NCBI GenBank assembly: GCA_028822445.1
Contig: JAPKDQ010000004.1
Coordinates: 1-64,000 of the forward strand
Direction of reading: 5' to 3'
DNA length: 64,000 bases
DNA from: Rhodospirillaceae bacterium
GTDB lineage: Bacteria; Pseudomonadota; Alphaproteobacteria; Rhodospirillales; Rhodospirillaceae
Position 1 is the first letter of the stretch. Each line of letters begins with the position of its first letter. Below, piece by piece: positions 25,419-34,441 of this stretch. The translations under genes and the position numbers were made by a program. Under the pieces are notes generated by a model that saw only the letters and a list, made by a program, of their open reading frames with translations, was not told the origin of the DNA and did no database searches.

Positions 25419-26807
25419 GTGGCTCGACTTGGACGCCTGGTCAAAACAACGACCTTCAGACTAGCCCTCCTATACACGGCACTTTTCGCTGGATCAGTCG
25501 GGGCGCTGTTTGTCTTCGTGTTTATCAATACAAGTGTTTTTGCTGAACGTCAGACGGAAGCCGCCATTGAGGCGGAAGTGACTGGGCTCCAGGAAACGTT
25601 TAGGCGTGAAGGTATTGCTGGGTTGATTAATGCGATTAATCGACGCGTTGACCCTAATTTTCGGACCGACGGCATATACATCTTGATGAGCCCCGGCCAG
25701 AAAAGGCTGGCTGGGAACCTTACGTCTTGGCCAGGTGACATTCGTCCAGACGATCTATGGATTAGTTTCTCCATTGTAGAAATGCAGACCGCGGATGCTG
25801 CAACAGCGGATGTCCGGGGGCTCCAATTTATTGTATCAGGCGGATATCGACTTCTCGTTGGGCGGGATATTCGTGAGGCTCGAGATTTTAGGGCGCAGCT
25901 TCTTCGATCGCTGAATATTGGATTGGGCATTACGGTGGCTCTGGGCGTGGTCGGTGGATTCTTGTTTAGTCGAACTATTATGGGGCGGGTGGAGCGAATA
26001 ACGCAGACCTGCCGCCGCATCATGCGTGGGGATCTTAGTCAGCGCATTGATACAGCTGGGCAAAGTGATGAATTGTCGCGTCTTTCAGAGTCCGTTAATG
26101 AAATGCTCGACCAGATCGAGCGCTTGATGAATGGCCTACGGGAAGTCTCCGACAATGTTGCACATGATCTGCGCACACCATTGAACCGTTTGAGGGTGCG
26201 ACTGGAAGTCGCAGTTAATAACGCGGTGGACGAAAAAGAAAAAGAAGAGCTTGAAGAAGCGATTGCTGATGCGGATAGGCTGCTCGCGACGTTCTCGTCA
26301 TTGCTTCGAATTGCCCGAGCTGAGGCCTCTTTAAGACGATCATTCGAGACCGTAGATTTAGGTTCGATTGTTGAAGACGTAGTAGACCTGTATCAGCCGC
26401 TTGCAGAAGAGAAGGGTATCCGATTTGAGTCAAATGTTGAGTTTGGGGTAAAGGCTTGGGGTGACCCTAATCTCATCGCGCAGGCTCTAGCAAACTTAGT
26501 CGACAATGCTGTCAAATATACGCCAAACGGCGGCGAGGTGATGGTGAGCCTAAAGTCGGAATCCGGTTTGGCAAGCCTAACAGTGGTTGATTCTGGCCCT
26601 GGGATTCCTGAGGCTTACCGCGAAAAAGTGTTTGGCCGGCTCTATCGGCTGGATGATAGTCGCTCGACGCCAGGGTCAGGCCTCGGTCTAAGTTTGGTCT
26701 GGGCGGTCGGCAAGTCTCACGGATTATCTATAGACCTGTTCGATAACACCCCAGGATTGGTCGTAACGGTCCGTTTCCCGGAGGCGTCAATCGCGTCTGA
26801 CGCTTAG
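25419..26807 (+). CDS. Membrane sensor histidine kinase
   Basis: 462 residues starting at GTG 25419. Transmembrane helices at about 13-36 and 163-187 enclose a periplasmic sensor of about 125 residues without a domain I recognise. A HAMP linker follows, then HisKA with phospho-acceptor H249 in NVAHDLRTPLNRL. The HATPase_c domain has N-box NLVDNAVKYTP, G1 VVDSGPGIP and G2 SGLGLSL. It should autophosphorylate H249 and pass phosphate to the response regulator at 24738. The signal cannot be read from the sequence; no metal-efflux genes lie beside it. Confidence 0.92.
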   Translation: MARLGRLVKTTTFRLALLYTALFAGSVGALFVFVFINTSVFAERQTEAAIEAEVTGLQETFRREGIAGLINAINRRVDPNFRTDGIYILMSPGQKRLAGNLTSWPGDIRPDDLWISFSIVEMQTADAATADVRGLQFIVSGGYRLLVGRDIREARDFRAQLLRSLNIGLGITVALGVVGGFLFSRTIMGRVERITQTCRRIMRGDLSQRIDTAGQSDELSRLSESVNEMLDQIERLMNGLREVSDNVAHDLRTPLNRLRVRLEVAVNNAVDEKEKEELEEAIADADRLLATFSSLLRIARAEASLRRSFETVDLGSIVEDVVDLYQPLAEEKGIRFESNVEFGVKAWGDPNLIAQALANLVDNAVKYTPNGGEVMVSLKSESGLASLTVVDSGPGIPEAYREKVFGRLYRLDDSRSTPGSGLGLSLVWAVGKSHGLSIDLFDNTPGLVVTVRFPEASIASDA

Positions 26808-26844
26808 CTTTGTGCACAATCTATATTTATTTCTTGGGGTCGTA

Positions 26845-27423
26845 TTACTCGGCGGCTTTTTGAGCCGGAATAAAAGGGCAGTAGTCTTCCTTCTCCACCA
26901 GATCGAAGGCAAAGATGAATTTTGCCATGCCGCACAATACCGCCATGATCACGCCCATCTCCATCATTTCGCCATCGGTGAAATGATGGGCGCAGCGCGC
27001 ATGGATTTTTTTGGTCACAGAGCCCATTGGGTTCGTCAGTACCATGACATCGGTGAGGGCGAGGGCGGCTTTTTCCTTCTCGGAAAAGGGGCCATTCTCA
27101 TAGTCATCCAGACCTTCGATTTGTTCTTCCGATACACCAGCCTCGCGGGCGGCAATCTTGTCGCCTCGGTTGCAGTGGGCGCAGCCATGAATGTTGGCGA
27201 GGCGGAGGCGAACCAGTTCGATCACACTGGTTTCGATGCGACCTGAGTAGAAGACCTTCTTATAAAAGTCGTCCATGTACCAGTCGTACATATGCGGCGC
27301 ATTGCCGAAGGTTTCGACAAAGGTCGCGTCTTTGTGTACCGACATACTGTCGTCCCAGGGTTTTTGCATGTGCTCGGGAAGGTCGTCTTTGGCGACGCGT
27401 TTGATATGTGGTTCTGGTTTCAT
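26845..27423 (-). CDS. Carboxymuconolactone decarboxylase / AhpD-like protein
   Basis: 192 residues from ATG 27423 (MKPEPHIKRV), with GAGAGGGC about 4-6 bases upstream; longer frames to 27462 have weaker sites. The redox motif HGCAHCNRGDK (CxxC with adjacent His) matches the AhpD-type alkylhydroperoxidase fold, with ELVRLRLANIHGC before it and AHHFTDGEMMEMGVIM after. Such proteins decompose peroxides or act on lactone/protocatechuate-type intermediates. The gene is convergent with the kinase gene; no catechol-pathway genes are adjacent. Confidence 0.82.
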   Translation of the reverse strand: MKPEPHIKRVAKDDLPEHMQKPWDDSMSVHKDATFVETFGNAPHMYDWYMDDFYKKVFYSGRIETSVIELVRLRLANIHGCAHCNRGDKIAAREAGVSEEQIEGLDDYENGPFSEKEKAALALTDVMVLTNPMGSVTKKIHARCAHHFTDGEMMEMGVIMAVLCGMAKFIFAFDLVEKEDYCPFIPAQKAAE

Positions 27424-27520
27424 GAGGCCCTCTCTTTTCATTATCTTGCCATACCTGCGCAAGTTGCCATAGTGGGTTTGTAAAAAATCGGAAATAATAT
27501 GAATTTCAATGAGTTAAGGC

Positions 27521-28066
27521 ATGTCTGATGCGCTAAATAGCCTTTTGCCTGAGTACGAATTTAAAGAACATCACACCACCGTGGTGCTCGGCACGCCGGA
27601 GCAGGTGTTTGCCTCAGTTGAGGATATGGACCTGAGTGACTCGAGTATTGCTCGCATTCTTATGCGGCTATGGCGTATCCCGGCAAAGCTTCTGATTAAG
27701 AATGTGTCGGACCGGAATATGTCTGTGTCTGATTTCATCCCGCTAATCAACAGGCCGCCCTTCGATCTCATACGCGGTATGATTGGCGGCAATAATAGCC
27801 CTAAGCATAAAAGCGCCGTCGATGCAGAGTTGTTCCGTGCGTTCGATGAACCCGGATGCATTAAGTTGGCGTGGGCCTTCTGGCTGACAGACCTTGGAGA
27901 TGATCACGTGCGGGTCGACACAGAGACACGCGTTCTGTGCACCGATAAGAAAACCTTGCGGGGTTTCAGGGTCTATTGGCTGATTATTCGTCCGTGGTCT
28001 GGATTAATCCGAATGCGATTGCTTGCGTCCATCAAGCGCCATACTGAAACCGGTTCTAAAGCTTAA
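27521..28066 (+). CDS. SRPBCC/DUF2867-like ligand-binding protein
   Basis: 181 residues with a helix-grip-like pattern: an N-terminal strand EHHTTVVLGTPEQVFASVEDMDL, a helical segment, and a C-terminal run of strands ending TETRVLCTDKKTLRGFRVYW followed by a long helix. I recognise the closing TRV...FR.YW.IIRPWSGLIR pattern from DUF2867-like and polyketide-cyclase-like hypothetical proteins. It has no visible signal peptide or membrane helix. It overlaps the convergent MDR dehydrogenase by 11 bases at the 3' ends. Function unknown. Confidence 0.6.
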   Translation: MSDALNSLLPEYEFKEHHTTVVLGTPEQVFASVEDMDLSDSSIARILMRLWRIPAKLLIKNVSDRNMSVSDFIPLINRPPFDLIRGMIGGNNSPKHKSAVDAELFRAFDEPGCIKLAWAFWLTDLGDDHVRVDTETRVLCTDKKTLRGFRVYWLIIRPWSGLIRMRLLASIKRHTETGSKA

Positions 28067-29060
28067 TCACGACCTTACCGATATGGGCGCCGCTATCAAG
28101 ATACTCATAAGCTTCTAGTGCTTCATCGAAGGGGAATACTTTGTCGATGACGGGGTCGATGCCGTTGATCTCAATCGCTGCTATGCATTCTTCCAACATT
28201 GTTCGGCTGCCCGAGGTGATGCCTTTAACAATGAGATTATTGAGCAGTAATCCGCCAAGGTTGGGCTGTTCGCCACGCCCACCCAAAGCGCCAATGAGAC
28301 CGATTCTGGCATTTGGTGCGCAGGCGGCCATAGACTTGCCGAGCGTGCTGGTGCCTCCGGTTTCGACAACGATGTTCACACCGCCGGTCTTTTCCAAAAC
28401 TTCTTTTTCCCAGTCCGGGTTCGAGCGATAGTTGACTGTGACGTCTGCGCCGAGCGCCTTCATGCGTTCCAGCTTTTCATCACTAGAGGAGGTGATTACG
28501 GCGAGGGCACCGTTCATCTTTGCGACTTGAAGCGCAAAGACGGAAACGCCTCCGGTGCCGAGCATCAGAACCTTATCCCCGGCTTTAATCTGTGCAAAGT
28601 CTTGGACTGAAGACCATACGGTTGCTCCAGTTATAGGAAGTGTTGCGCATTCTTCTGGTGACATATTTATCGGGGTTTTGGCCAAGCAAGAGGCAGGAAC
28701 GGAGACGTGTTCCGCTAACATCCCGTCCGCAGTGCTTCCGAGATCATTGCCAAAATAGGCAGGTTTAAAAGCACCATCAATCCAGCCGGTGAAGTGCGCA
28801 GCACAGACCTGATCCCCCAGTTTGACGTTGGTGACCCCTTCGCCGATGGCGATCACTTCGCCTGCGCCATCACCTAAGGGTATACGCGTCTCGGGCTTCG
28901 GGCCGCCATATCTACCTTCCATGACCATCAGGTCACGGTGGTTCAAGGAGCAGGCCTTGATAGCTACTACCGCCTGGCCGTGGCCAGCGATGGGTGTGTC
29001 TCGCTCCACCATGCGCAGTGACTTCAGGCCAGATTGATCTCCAACTTCCCAGGCTTTCAT
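28056..29060 (-). CDS. NAD(P)-dependent alcohol dehydrogenase, MDR family (first of a tandem pair)
   Basis: 334 residues. The N-terminal GroES-like domain has ACSLNHRDLMVMEGRYG and IPLGDGAGEVIAIGEGV; the cofactor domain has VLMLGTGGVSVFALQVAK (about 165-182) with conserved S..SSDEKLERMKALGAD. These features are seen in zinc-containing or quinone-reductase-like MDR enzymes annotated as NAD(P)-dependent alcohol dehydrogenases; the catalytic zinc cysteines are not obvious. About 60% of positions look shared with the next gene, so they arose by duplication. They probably form a two-gene operon with a 33-base gap. Confidence 0.87.
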   Translation of the reverse strand: MKAWEVGDQSGLKSLRMVERDTPIAGHGQAVVAIKACSLNHRDLMVMEGRYGGPKPETRIPLGDGAGEVIAIGEGVTNVKLGDQVCAAHFTGWIDGAFKPAYFGNDLGSTADGMLAEHVSVPASCLAKTPINMSPEECATLPITGATVWSSVQDFAQIKAGDKVLMLGTGGVSVFALQVAKMNGALAVITSSSDEKLERMKALGADVTVNYRSNPDWEKEVLEKTGGVNIVVETGGTSTLGKSMAACAPNARIGLIGALGGRGEQPNLGGLLLNNLIVKGITSGSRTMLEECIAAIEINGIDPVIDKVFPFDEALEAYEYLDSGAHIGKVVIKL

Positions 29061-29093
29061 AGCGTTCCTTTCCGCCGTCGTGGTCGACGGACG

Positions 29094-30110
29094 TTAGTCG
29101 TGACTGATAACGATCTTACCCAAATGGGCTTGGCTTTCCATATGCTTAAAAGCATCGGTCGCCTGACTGAATGAGAATTCCTTATCGATGATAGGTTTTA
29201 GGTTATGGGCTACCATCGTATCGGCCAAGTCCTGTAGCATTTTTTTGCTGCCAACGGTGATGCCGCGCACGTTTAGGTTTTTGCCTACCATCGTCCCAGT
29301 ATTCAGGGGGGATTCTGCGTCGCCCGCGAGGCCGCCGACCATCCCGATCCGACCATTGAAGGCTGAGGCTTCGAAGGAGCCCTGCAAGCTGCCAGGGCCA
29401 CCGGTTTCGATCACGATATTGGCGCCTGCGCCGCCTGTGGCTTCGAGTACCGCCTTGGCCCAGTTCTCAGAGGTTTTGTAGTTGATGCCATGATCAGCGC
29501 CTAGAGCTTTTGCTTTCTCAAGTTTATCGTCGCTCGATGACGTAATAACAGCTGTTAGGCCTCTTGCTTTGGCGATCTGTACGCCAAAGATTGAGACGCC
29601 GCCAGTGCCTAAAAGGAGAACTGTATCGCCATCTTGAGCGGCGCCGGCTTCGACAATGGCATTCCATGCCGTCACGCCCGCACAGGGGAGGCAGGCCCCT
29701 TCGGCGTAAGAGAAGGAGTCTGGTAACTTGACCAAGGCTTCTGCTGGGAAGGCGCCAAGCTCGGTGAGGGTTCCGTCTGCGCCACCGCCCAAATCTGAGC
29801 CAAAGTATTGCGGGCCGAAGGGTCCGTCCATCCAGGCTGAGAAGAAACTGACACAGACCCGATCACCGACTGAGACCGAGTCCACGCCCTCACCGAGGGA
29901 AACCACTTCACCAGCTCCATCGCTGAGGGGGATCAGGTGCTCATTGCCACCGGGTCCATACCAGCCGTTGAGGACCATAAAGTCGCGATAGTTTAGAGAG
30001 TTAGCGTGAAACTTAACAACAGCCTGGCCAGGCGCGGCTGTGGGGATGTTTCTATCTACGCATCTGAGGGAGTTGATCCCTTGCTGTGCACCAACTTCAT
30101 AAGCTTTCAT
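29094..30110 (-). CDS. NAD(P)-dependent alcohol dehydrogenase, MDR family (second of a tandem pair)
   Basis: 338 residues from ATG 30110 (MKAYEVGAQQG), with GGAG about 9 bases upstream; the frame is open to 30131 but without ribosome site. It shares with its neighbour the NYRDFMVLNGWYG, LSDGAGEVVSLGEGV, LLLGTGGVSIFGVQIAK and SSSDDKLEKAKALGAD segments. The C-terminus ends HLGKIVISHD. The duplicated pair may serve related ketones or alcohols; a third MDR enzyme (10216-11223) is of a different subgroup. Confidence 0.87.
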   Translation of the reverse strand: MKAYEVGAQQGINSLRCVDRNIPTAAPGQAVVKFHANSLNYRDFMVLNGWYGPGGNEHLIPLSDGAGEVVSLGEGVDSVSVGDRVCVSFFSAWMDGPFGPQYFGSDLGGGADGTLTELGAFPAEALVKLPDSFSYAEGACLPCAGVTAWNAIVEAGAAQDGDTVLLLGTGGVSIFGVQIAKARGLTAVITSSSDDKLEKAKALGADHGINYKTSENWAKAVLEATGGAGANIVIETGGPGSLQGSFEASAFNGRIGMVGGLAGDAESPLNTGTMVGKNLNVRGITVGSKKMLQDLADTMVAHNLKPIIDKEFSFSQATDAFKHMESQAHLGKIVISHD

Positions 30111-30291
30111 TACTTTGTCTCCTGAGGGCATTGGTTTGTGTCTCTATGGGATAGCTTAATCCTTTAGGCCCGTCACGGCTTTGGTTAAGTCGTGTTCTAT
30201 AAAGCTTTATCCGTAGCTTGATCAAAGCTCGGACTCCCCTGCGCAAGCTCAGCGGCCTATACTTATAGTGGATCATGGAAAGGGACATCTA

Positions 30292-31881
30292 ATGGGTTTA
30301 CGAGGTATTTGGTTCTTAGGCTTGGCGATATTTACTTTAATGGCGCTCTCGGCAACACCCGATCAGGTTCGTGCAGACGCGCTATCTTGCGAAAGCCTCG
30401 CCTTTCAAGACTTCTCACGCATTTCAGATGCGCCGACACAGGTAATAGCTGCTCGTACAGTAGCGGCTGAGGGTCGGTTACCGGACTACTGCAGGGTGGA
30501 GGGCTACATCTCACCAACGATAGGTTTTGAGATCCGCATCCCGCAAGAGATTTGGAATGGCAAGTTGTTGATGCAGGGGTGCGGCGGGTTCTGTGGAACA
30601 ACGCAGATGATAGCCCAGTGCGATGATGCGGTGGCGCGAGGCTATGCCTGTGTCTCGACTGACTTGGGTCACAAGAGTACGCCCATCGATGCCAAATGGG
30701 CCTATAACAATCCGCAAGGAGAAATTGATTTCTATTATCGCGCCACCCACGCGACGGCCCAAGCTGCCAAGGTAATTCTTAAGACAGCGATGCAGCGGGA
30801 GATCGAGCGGTCCTATTTCCGAGGATGCTCCACCGGCGGACGGCAAGGGCTTGTTTCCGCACAACGCTTTCCGACCGACTTCGACGGCGTGATTGCAGCG
30901 GCCCCGGCCGGTGTTAGTTCTGGTGGGGGGTTGCACTTGATTTGGAGTGCGCTCGCCAATCTAGACAAAGATGGGAAATGGATACTGAGCGCGGCCAAAG
31001 TACCTATGCTGCACGACGCAGTTGTTAAGGCTTGTGACGGTCTCGACGGTCTTAAGGACGGCCTCATCGACGACCCTCGAAATTGTGGCTTTGACCCTAG
31101 CGTTCTAGAATGTAGTGGGGGCGCGTCTGACGCCTGCCTCACTGAAGTCGAGGTGACTGTCGCAGAGAAGATTTACCAAGGAGCTGTAAACTCCGGCGGT
31201 GAACCGTTGTACCGTGCTGTTCCTATGCGAGGATCAGAGCTCAACTGGGTTCCAGCTTATATTGGCGTGAACGCACAGCCGTCGATTTACTATTTGTTCG
31301 GCGGCGATTTCTTCCGCTACCTGGCCTTCGCAGATGACCCAGGGCCTGACTGGATGCCCGAAGACTTTGACCTAGACCGTGATCCGTCTCGAATGGGCTA
31401 CAACCGGCACCTGAATAATGCTGCGAGCCCTGATCTACGCGCCTTTGTCGCTCGCGGCGGAAAGGTCATTTCTTATCAAGGCTGGGCAGATCAGTCCGTT
31501 CCCCCGCTGGGCGTTATTGACTATTTGTCGGATGTCGAGCGGTTCATGGGTGGCAAAGATGAAGTGTCTGACTTTTATCGCCTCTTCATGTTGCCAGGTG
31601 TTGCCCATTGCGTCGGTGGCGAAGGGCCAAGTCGTGTTGATGCCCTAGCAGCTCTTGAGGCTTGGGTTGAGAAAGGTGAGGCTCCGGATCAACTTATTGC
31701 CTACAAACTTAAGAAGGACCCAGGCGATTTTTCTGCTGCCTATTTACCTCCCTCCAACAAAGATGTTGCAGTGTCTCGTCCTGTCTATCCGTATCCAAAA
31801 GTTGCTCGGTACCGTAGTGGCGACCCTGACCATTGGGAGAGCTTTGGTCCTCATGACGTTCCTAGTCAGGACAATGATTAA
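30292..31881 (+). CDS. Tannase/feruloyl esterase family protein, secreted
   Basis: 529 residues from ATG 30292 (MGLRGIWFLG), preceded by AAAGGGA; a further in-frame ATG 8 codons upstream is less likely. A Sec signal peptide spans about 1-28. The tannase/feruloyl esterase domain (PF07519) covers most of the rest, with nucleophile motif FRGCSTGGRQGL (serine in GCSTGG), GCGGFCG-type loop, YQGWADQSVPPLGV with the acidic residue and MLPGVAHCVGGEGP with the histidine. It hydrolyses ester bonds in gallate, ferulate or similar aromatic esters. It is divergent from the MDR gene pair. Confidence 0.9.
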   Translation: MGLRGIWFLGLAIFTLMALSATPDQVRADALSCESLAFQDFSRISDAPTQVIAARTVAAEGRLPDYCRVEGYISPTIGFEIRIPQEIWNGKLLMQGCGGFCGTTQMIAQCDDAVARGYACVSTDLGHKSTPIDAKWAYNNPQGEIDFYYRATHATAQAAKVILKTAMQREIERSYFRGCSTGGRQGLVSAQRFPTDFDGVIAAAPAGVSSGGGLHLIWSALANLDKDGKWILSAAKVPMLHDAVVKACDGLDGLKDGLIDDPRNCGFDPSVLECSGGASDACLTEVEVTVAEKIYQGAVNSGGEPLYRAVPMRGSELNWVPAYIGVNAQPSIYYLFGGDFFRYLAFADDPGPDWMPEDFDLDRDPSRMGYNRHLNNAASPDLRAFVARGGKVISYQGWADQSVPPLGVIDYLSDVERFMGGKDEVSDFYRLFMLPGVAHCVGGEGPSRVDALAALEAWVEKGEAPDQLIAYKLKKDPGDFSAAYLPPSNKDVAVSRPVYPYPKVARYRSGDPDHWESFGPHDVPSQDND

Positions 31882-32273
31882 GGGGTGATGGTGTACGTTC
31901 TGTAATGTAACCGAAGAGAATGAACTAGCGTTCGTGAGGTATGCAATTCAGATGTCCCAATGAATAAAAAATCCCGTTCCTTTATGCGGGCCTAATACTG
32001 CTTGCACCTGCTGTTATCTTTCGTCTGTTTGCAGGCAATCCCTAAGTCTCTTTTCAAACGATAGTTTTGCCAGAGAAAGCGGATTTTCCCCTGACGCGAG
32101 GGGTTAGGAGCGCGCTGGACCCCGCTTTCGCAGTTCGCCGCTCTCATGCACCAGTAATACTTGCCCGTTCTTTATTCATTTTTGTGTCTAAGAGAACGCA
32201 ATTACTGTCTTCTATGTTGTTGACGTTTTTGCAAGACTATTAACGTTTCTGAATGGGCCAGGTTGCAATGCTG
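31882..32273. other. Intergenic region with structured element
   Basis: 392 bases between the convergent esterase and znuB genes. It contains short palindromic elements. Near 31965-31990 there is a T-run (minus strand) behind a weak cccg/cggg hairpin, which may end the leftward zinc transcript. A stronger compound hairpin lies at 32075-32129 (separate entry). No protein-coding frame is credible. Confidence 0.5.
32075..32129. repeat. Compound stem-loop element (possible small RNA or palindromic repeat)
   Basis: An outer stem GAAAGCGG (32075-32082) / CCGCTTTC (32122-32129) encloses a hairpin CCCCT (32088-32092) / AGGGG (32099-32103) with a 6-base loop, and a GC-rich gcgcgct segment in between. 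This is a small three-way-junction-like fold. It could be a structured RNA or a dispersed palindromic (REP/MITE-like) element. The strand is undetermined and I match it to no known RNA family. Confidence 0.5.
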
Positions 32274-33077
32274 TCACGCCCGGTCGTTGCGCGTTCTAAG
32301 GAAGCTACCAATTATGCCAAAGGCAAACAACACGGCAGCAGCCAATACAATGGCGGGGCCCGCTGGAACATCCCATTGATAGGATCCGAATAACCCTAGA
32401 GCAGTTGCCACGCACCCTGAGATGATCGCGAAGACCGCCATTTGCTCTGGCGTCCTTGCCATGTGCCGAGCAGTTGCAGGAGGAATAACGAGCATTGCTG
32501 TGATGAGCAGGATGCCAACAATTTTCATTGATATGGCTACTAAAATCGCGATTAGAATGACGAAAGACAGTTCGATGCCCGGCCCAGAAATCCCCTCGGC
32601 TCGAGCTATGTCTTTGTTTACCGTTAATGCTACCAAAGGCCGCCATAGTACGGCGAGTGCGCCAGTTATTACAGCCGCTCCAACCCAAGTCCATATAACG
32701 TCAGTGACTGAAACAGAAAGTATATCGCCGAACAAATATGCCATGAGGTCGATGCGGATGCCTTGCAAGAAGGTGATAGCTATTAAGCCGCCAGCTAACG
32801 TGGTGTGAGATAATAAACCGAGAAGGGTGTCGCTGGACCAGTCCCTTTTTTGTTGCAACCAAACTAGCACCAAGGCAACTGTAACGCCTATTGCGATTGT
32901 CCCAACGGTTGGCGCGACCCCAATGATAAACCCGACGGCAACTCCAAGCAGCGCTGAGTGAGCCAGTGTGTCACCAAAATATGCCATGCGGCGCCAGACT
33001 ACGAAGCACCCCAGTGGTCCTGCGGCCACCGCGACACCAATGCCAGCTAAAACAGCGCGTATTAGGAAATCATCCAT
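32274..33077 (-). CDS. znuB: Zinc ABC transporter permease ZnuB
   Basis: 267 residues with about 8 membrane helices. Family signatures: AAGPLGCFVVWRRMAYFGDTLAHSALLGVA at the N-terminus, YLFGDILSVS in the middle and LLITAMLVIPPATARH. This is the membrane component of the ZnuABC high-affinity zinc importer. It follows znuC by 17 bases in the same direction. Manganese specificity cannot be excluded from the protein alone, but the adjacent Zur-like regulator and His-rich partners favour zinc. Confidence 0.93.
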   Translation of the reverse strand: MDDFLIRAVLAGIGVAVAAGPLGCFVVWRRMAYFGDTLAHSALLGVAVGFIIGVAPTVGTIAIGVTVALVLVWLQQKRDWSSDTLLGLLSHTTLAGGLIAITFLQGIRIDLMAYLFGDILSVSVTDVIWTWVGAAVITGALAVLWRPLVALTVNKDIARAEGISGPGIELSFVILIAILVAISMKIVGILLITAMLVIPPATARHMARTPEQMAVFAIISGCVATALGLFGSYQWDVPAGPAIVLAAAVLFAFGIIGSFLRTRNDRA

Positions 33078-33094
33078 GCTTTTGGGCTCACTTT

Positions 33095-33877
33095 TTAGGA
33101 TGCATGGTCATGTGGGTGCTCATCGCCCCATGCGGGAGTAAGAACTTCTCCGGCTGGACCGTGGTTATGGTCATGGTGGTGTGTATAGATTGCTAACATG
33201 TCGGCACTATTTTGACCGAAAAGCCTCAAAAATTCAGGATGCTGGCTTACTTCAGCGGGTTGGCCTGAACAGCAAATGTGGTTGTTGAGGCAGTACACGC
33301 GGCTCGTGCCTGACATAACAACGTTTAAATCATGGGAGACCATGATGACCGCGCAGTTAATTCTGTCGCGCGTTTCTTGGATGAGTCGGTAAAGGTCGAC
33401 CGCCCCTGTAATATCAACGTTTTGGGTTGGCTCATCCAGAATCAAGAGCTCTGGCTTTCTAAGGATTGCGCGCGCCAGTTGGACGCGTTGCATCTCCCCC
33501 CCTGATAGAACGTGAATACTCTTATCTAAGCTTTGACCAAGTTTGACGTGCTCTAAAGATTCTTCGAGTTCGATGTCGGGGCGGCTGAGTGTGAGCGTCA
33601 AAAACCGGCGCACTGTAAGCGGAAGAGTCGCATCGATCTCAAGTCTCTGTGCTTGATAACCAACGACGAGGCCTGGCTTACGTTTAATTGAACCGCTATT
33701 GATTTCTTCTAGCCCTAGAAGCGCTTTCACGAGGGTGGACTTGCCGGCGCCATTTGGTCCGATCAACGTCACGATCTCGCCGCTTTCAACGCTTAGGTCA
33801 ATGCCGTCGAGGATGACTTGATCTTCCCGCTTTATTTTAATGTTAACGGCTTCGATGAGCGTAGTTTTATTTTTCAT
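33095..33877 (-). CDS. znuC: Zinc ABC transporter ATPase ZnuC
   Basis: 260 residues. Walker A GPNGAGKST (about 38-46), signature LSGGEMQRV, Walker B LLILDEPTQNVD and H-loop VSHDLN are all present. The C-terminus is rich in His and Asp (HHHDHNHGP and DEHPHDHAS), as in many zinc transporter ATPases, and may hold or sense zinc. It couples ATP hydrolysis to zinc import with ZnuB and ZnuA. It starts 12 bases after the zur stop in the same direction, so zur, znuC and znuB form one operon. Confidence 0.93.
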   Translation of the reverse strand: MKNKTTLIEAVNIKIKREDQVILDGIDLSVESGEIVTLIGPNGAGKSTLVKALLGLEEINSGSIKRKPGLVVGYQAQRLEIDATLPLTVRRFLTLTLSRPDIELEESLEHVKLGQSLDKSIHVLSGGEMQRVQLARAILRKPELLILDEPTQNVDITGAVDLYRLIQETRDRINCAVIMVSHDLNVVMSGTSRVYCLNNHICCSGQPAEVSQHPEFLRLFGQNSADMLAIYTHHHDHNHGPAGEVLTPAWGDEHPHDHAS

Positions 33878-33889
33878 GATCTATAACTT

Positions 33890-34369
33890 TTAGGCCTGAC
33901 AATTTGGGCAAACGCCGATAATTTCCACGACGCGTTGATTGATTTTGAAGCCTGCCGAAGCAGCAGTTTTTTCAAGCGCTTCTGCAAGGGGCTGGCCGGC
34001 AACTTCTGCAGCGGACCCGCAACTCTCGCAAATTAGAAACTGTGCTTCATGATTTTCGTCCGGGGTTGAGCAACCGATGAACGTCTTGCAGCTAGATATT
34101 TTGTGAGCGAGTCCAGCTTCAAGCAGAAAATCCAGTGCACGATAGACAACCATCGGTGCAGGGCGTCGCCCGTCTTTTTGTAACCGGTCTAATATCTCAT
34201 AGGCGCCTAGTGGATTGTGGCTTTGCCACAAAACCTCCAGAACCTTTCTTCGGGTTTTTGTAAAGCGCAGGCCAAGAACACGGCTCTTCTCTTCAGCATT
34301 TTCTAATGCGCTTGAGACGCAGCGTTTGTGATCGTGGGTGGGTGCCTGAAAGCCCATATGATTGGCCAT
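33890..34369 (-). CDS. zur: Fur-family zinc uptake regulator (Zur)
   Basis: About 159 residues if started at ATG 34369. An in-frame ATG at 34414 would place the start inside the candidate operator and is less likely. The winged-helix DNA-binding region (LRFTKTRRKVLEVLW..GAYEILDRLQK) and dimerisation domain follow. Metal ligands are visible as CESCG and the C-terminal CPNCQA (structural zinc) with His residues before. It represses zinc-uptake genes when zinc is plentiful. Identity as Zur rather than Fur rests on its genomic position with znuBC and znuA. Confidence 0.88.
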   Translation of the reverse strand: MANHMGFQAPTHDHKRCVSSALENAEEKSRVLGLRFTKTRRKVLEVLWQSHNPLGAYEILDRLQKDGRRPAPMVVYRALDFLLEAGLAHKISSCKTFIGCSTPDENHEAQFLICESCGSAAEVAGQPLAEALEKTAASAGFKINQRVVEIIGVCPNCQA

Positions 34370-34394
34370 AAATAAGTGGATGGAAACATAAAAC

Positions 34395-34407
34395 GTTATG
34401 ATATAAC
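34395..34407. promoter_or_regulatory. Candidate Zur operator
   Basis: GTTATGATATAAC is a perfect 5-bp inverted repeat (gttat / ataac) around GAT. It lies between the divergent zur and znuA genes, 26 bases before the zur start and 35 before the znuA start, as expected for a shared zinc-responsive operator. Its AT-rich palindromic form agrees with known Zur sites in proteobacteria. No experimental evidence is available from the sequence. Confidence 0.6.
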
Positions 34408-34441
34408 AATACATATTACAGTGTATTAGCCGAGGGTAAAG

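Noticed and set aside
31980-32060. tmRNA-like tag on the minus strand
   Set aside because: A short frame ends in TAA near a T-run hairpin, but the tag would not end in the usual hydrophobic AA and no tRNA-like part is present.
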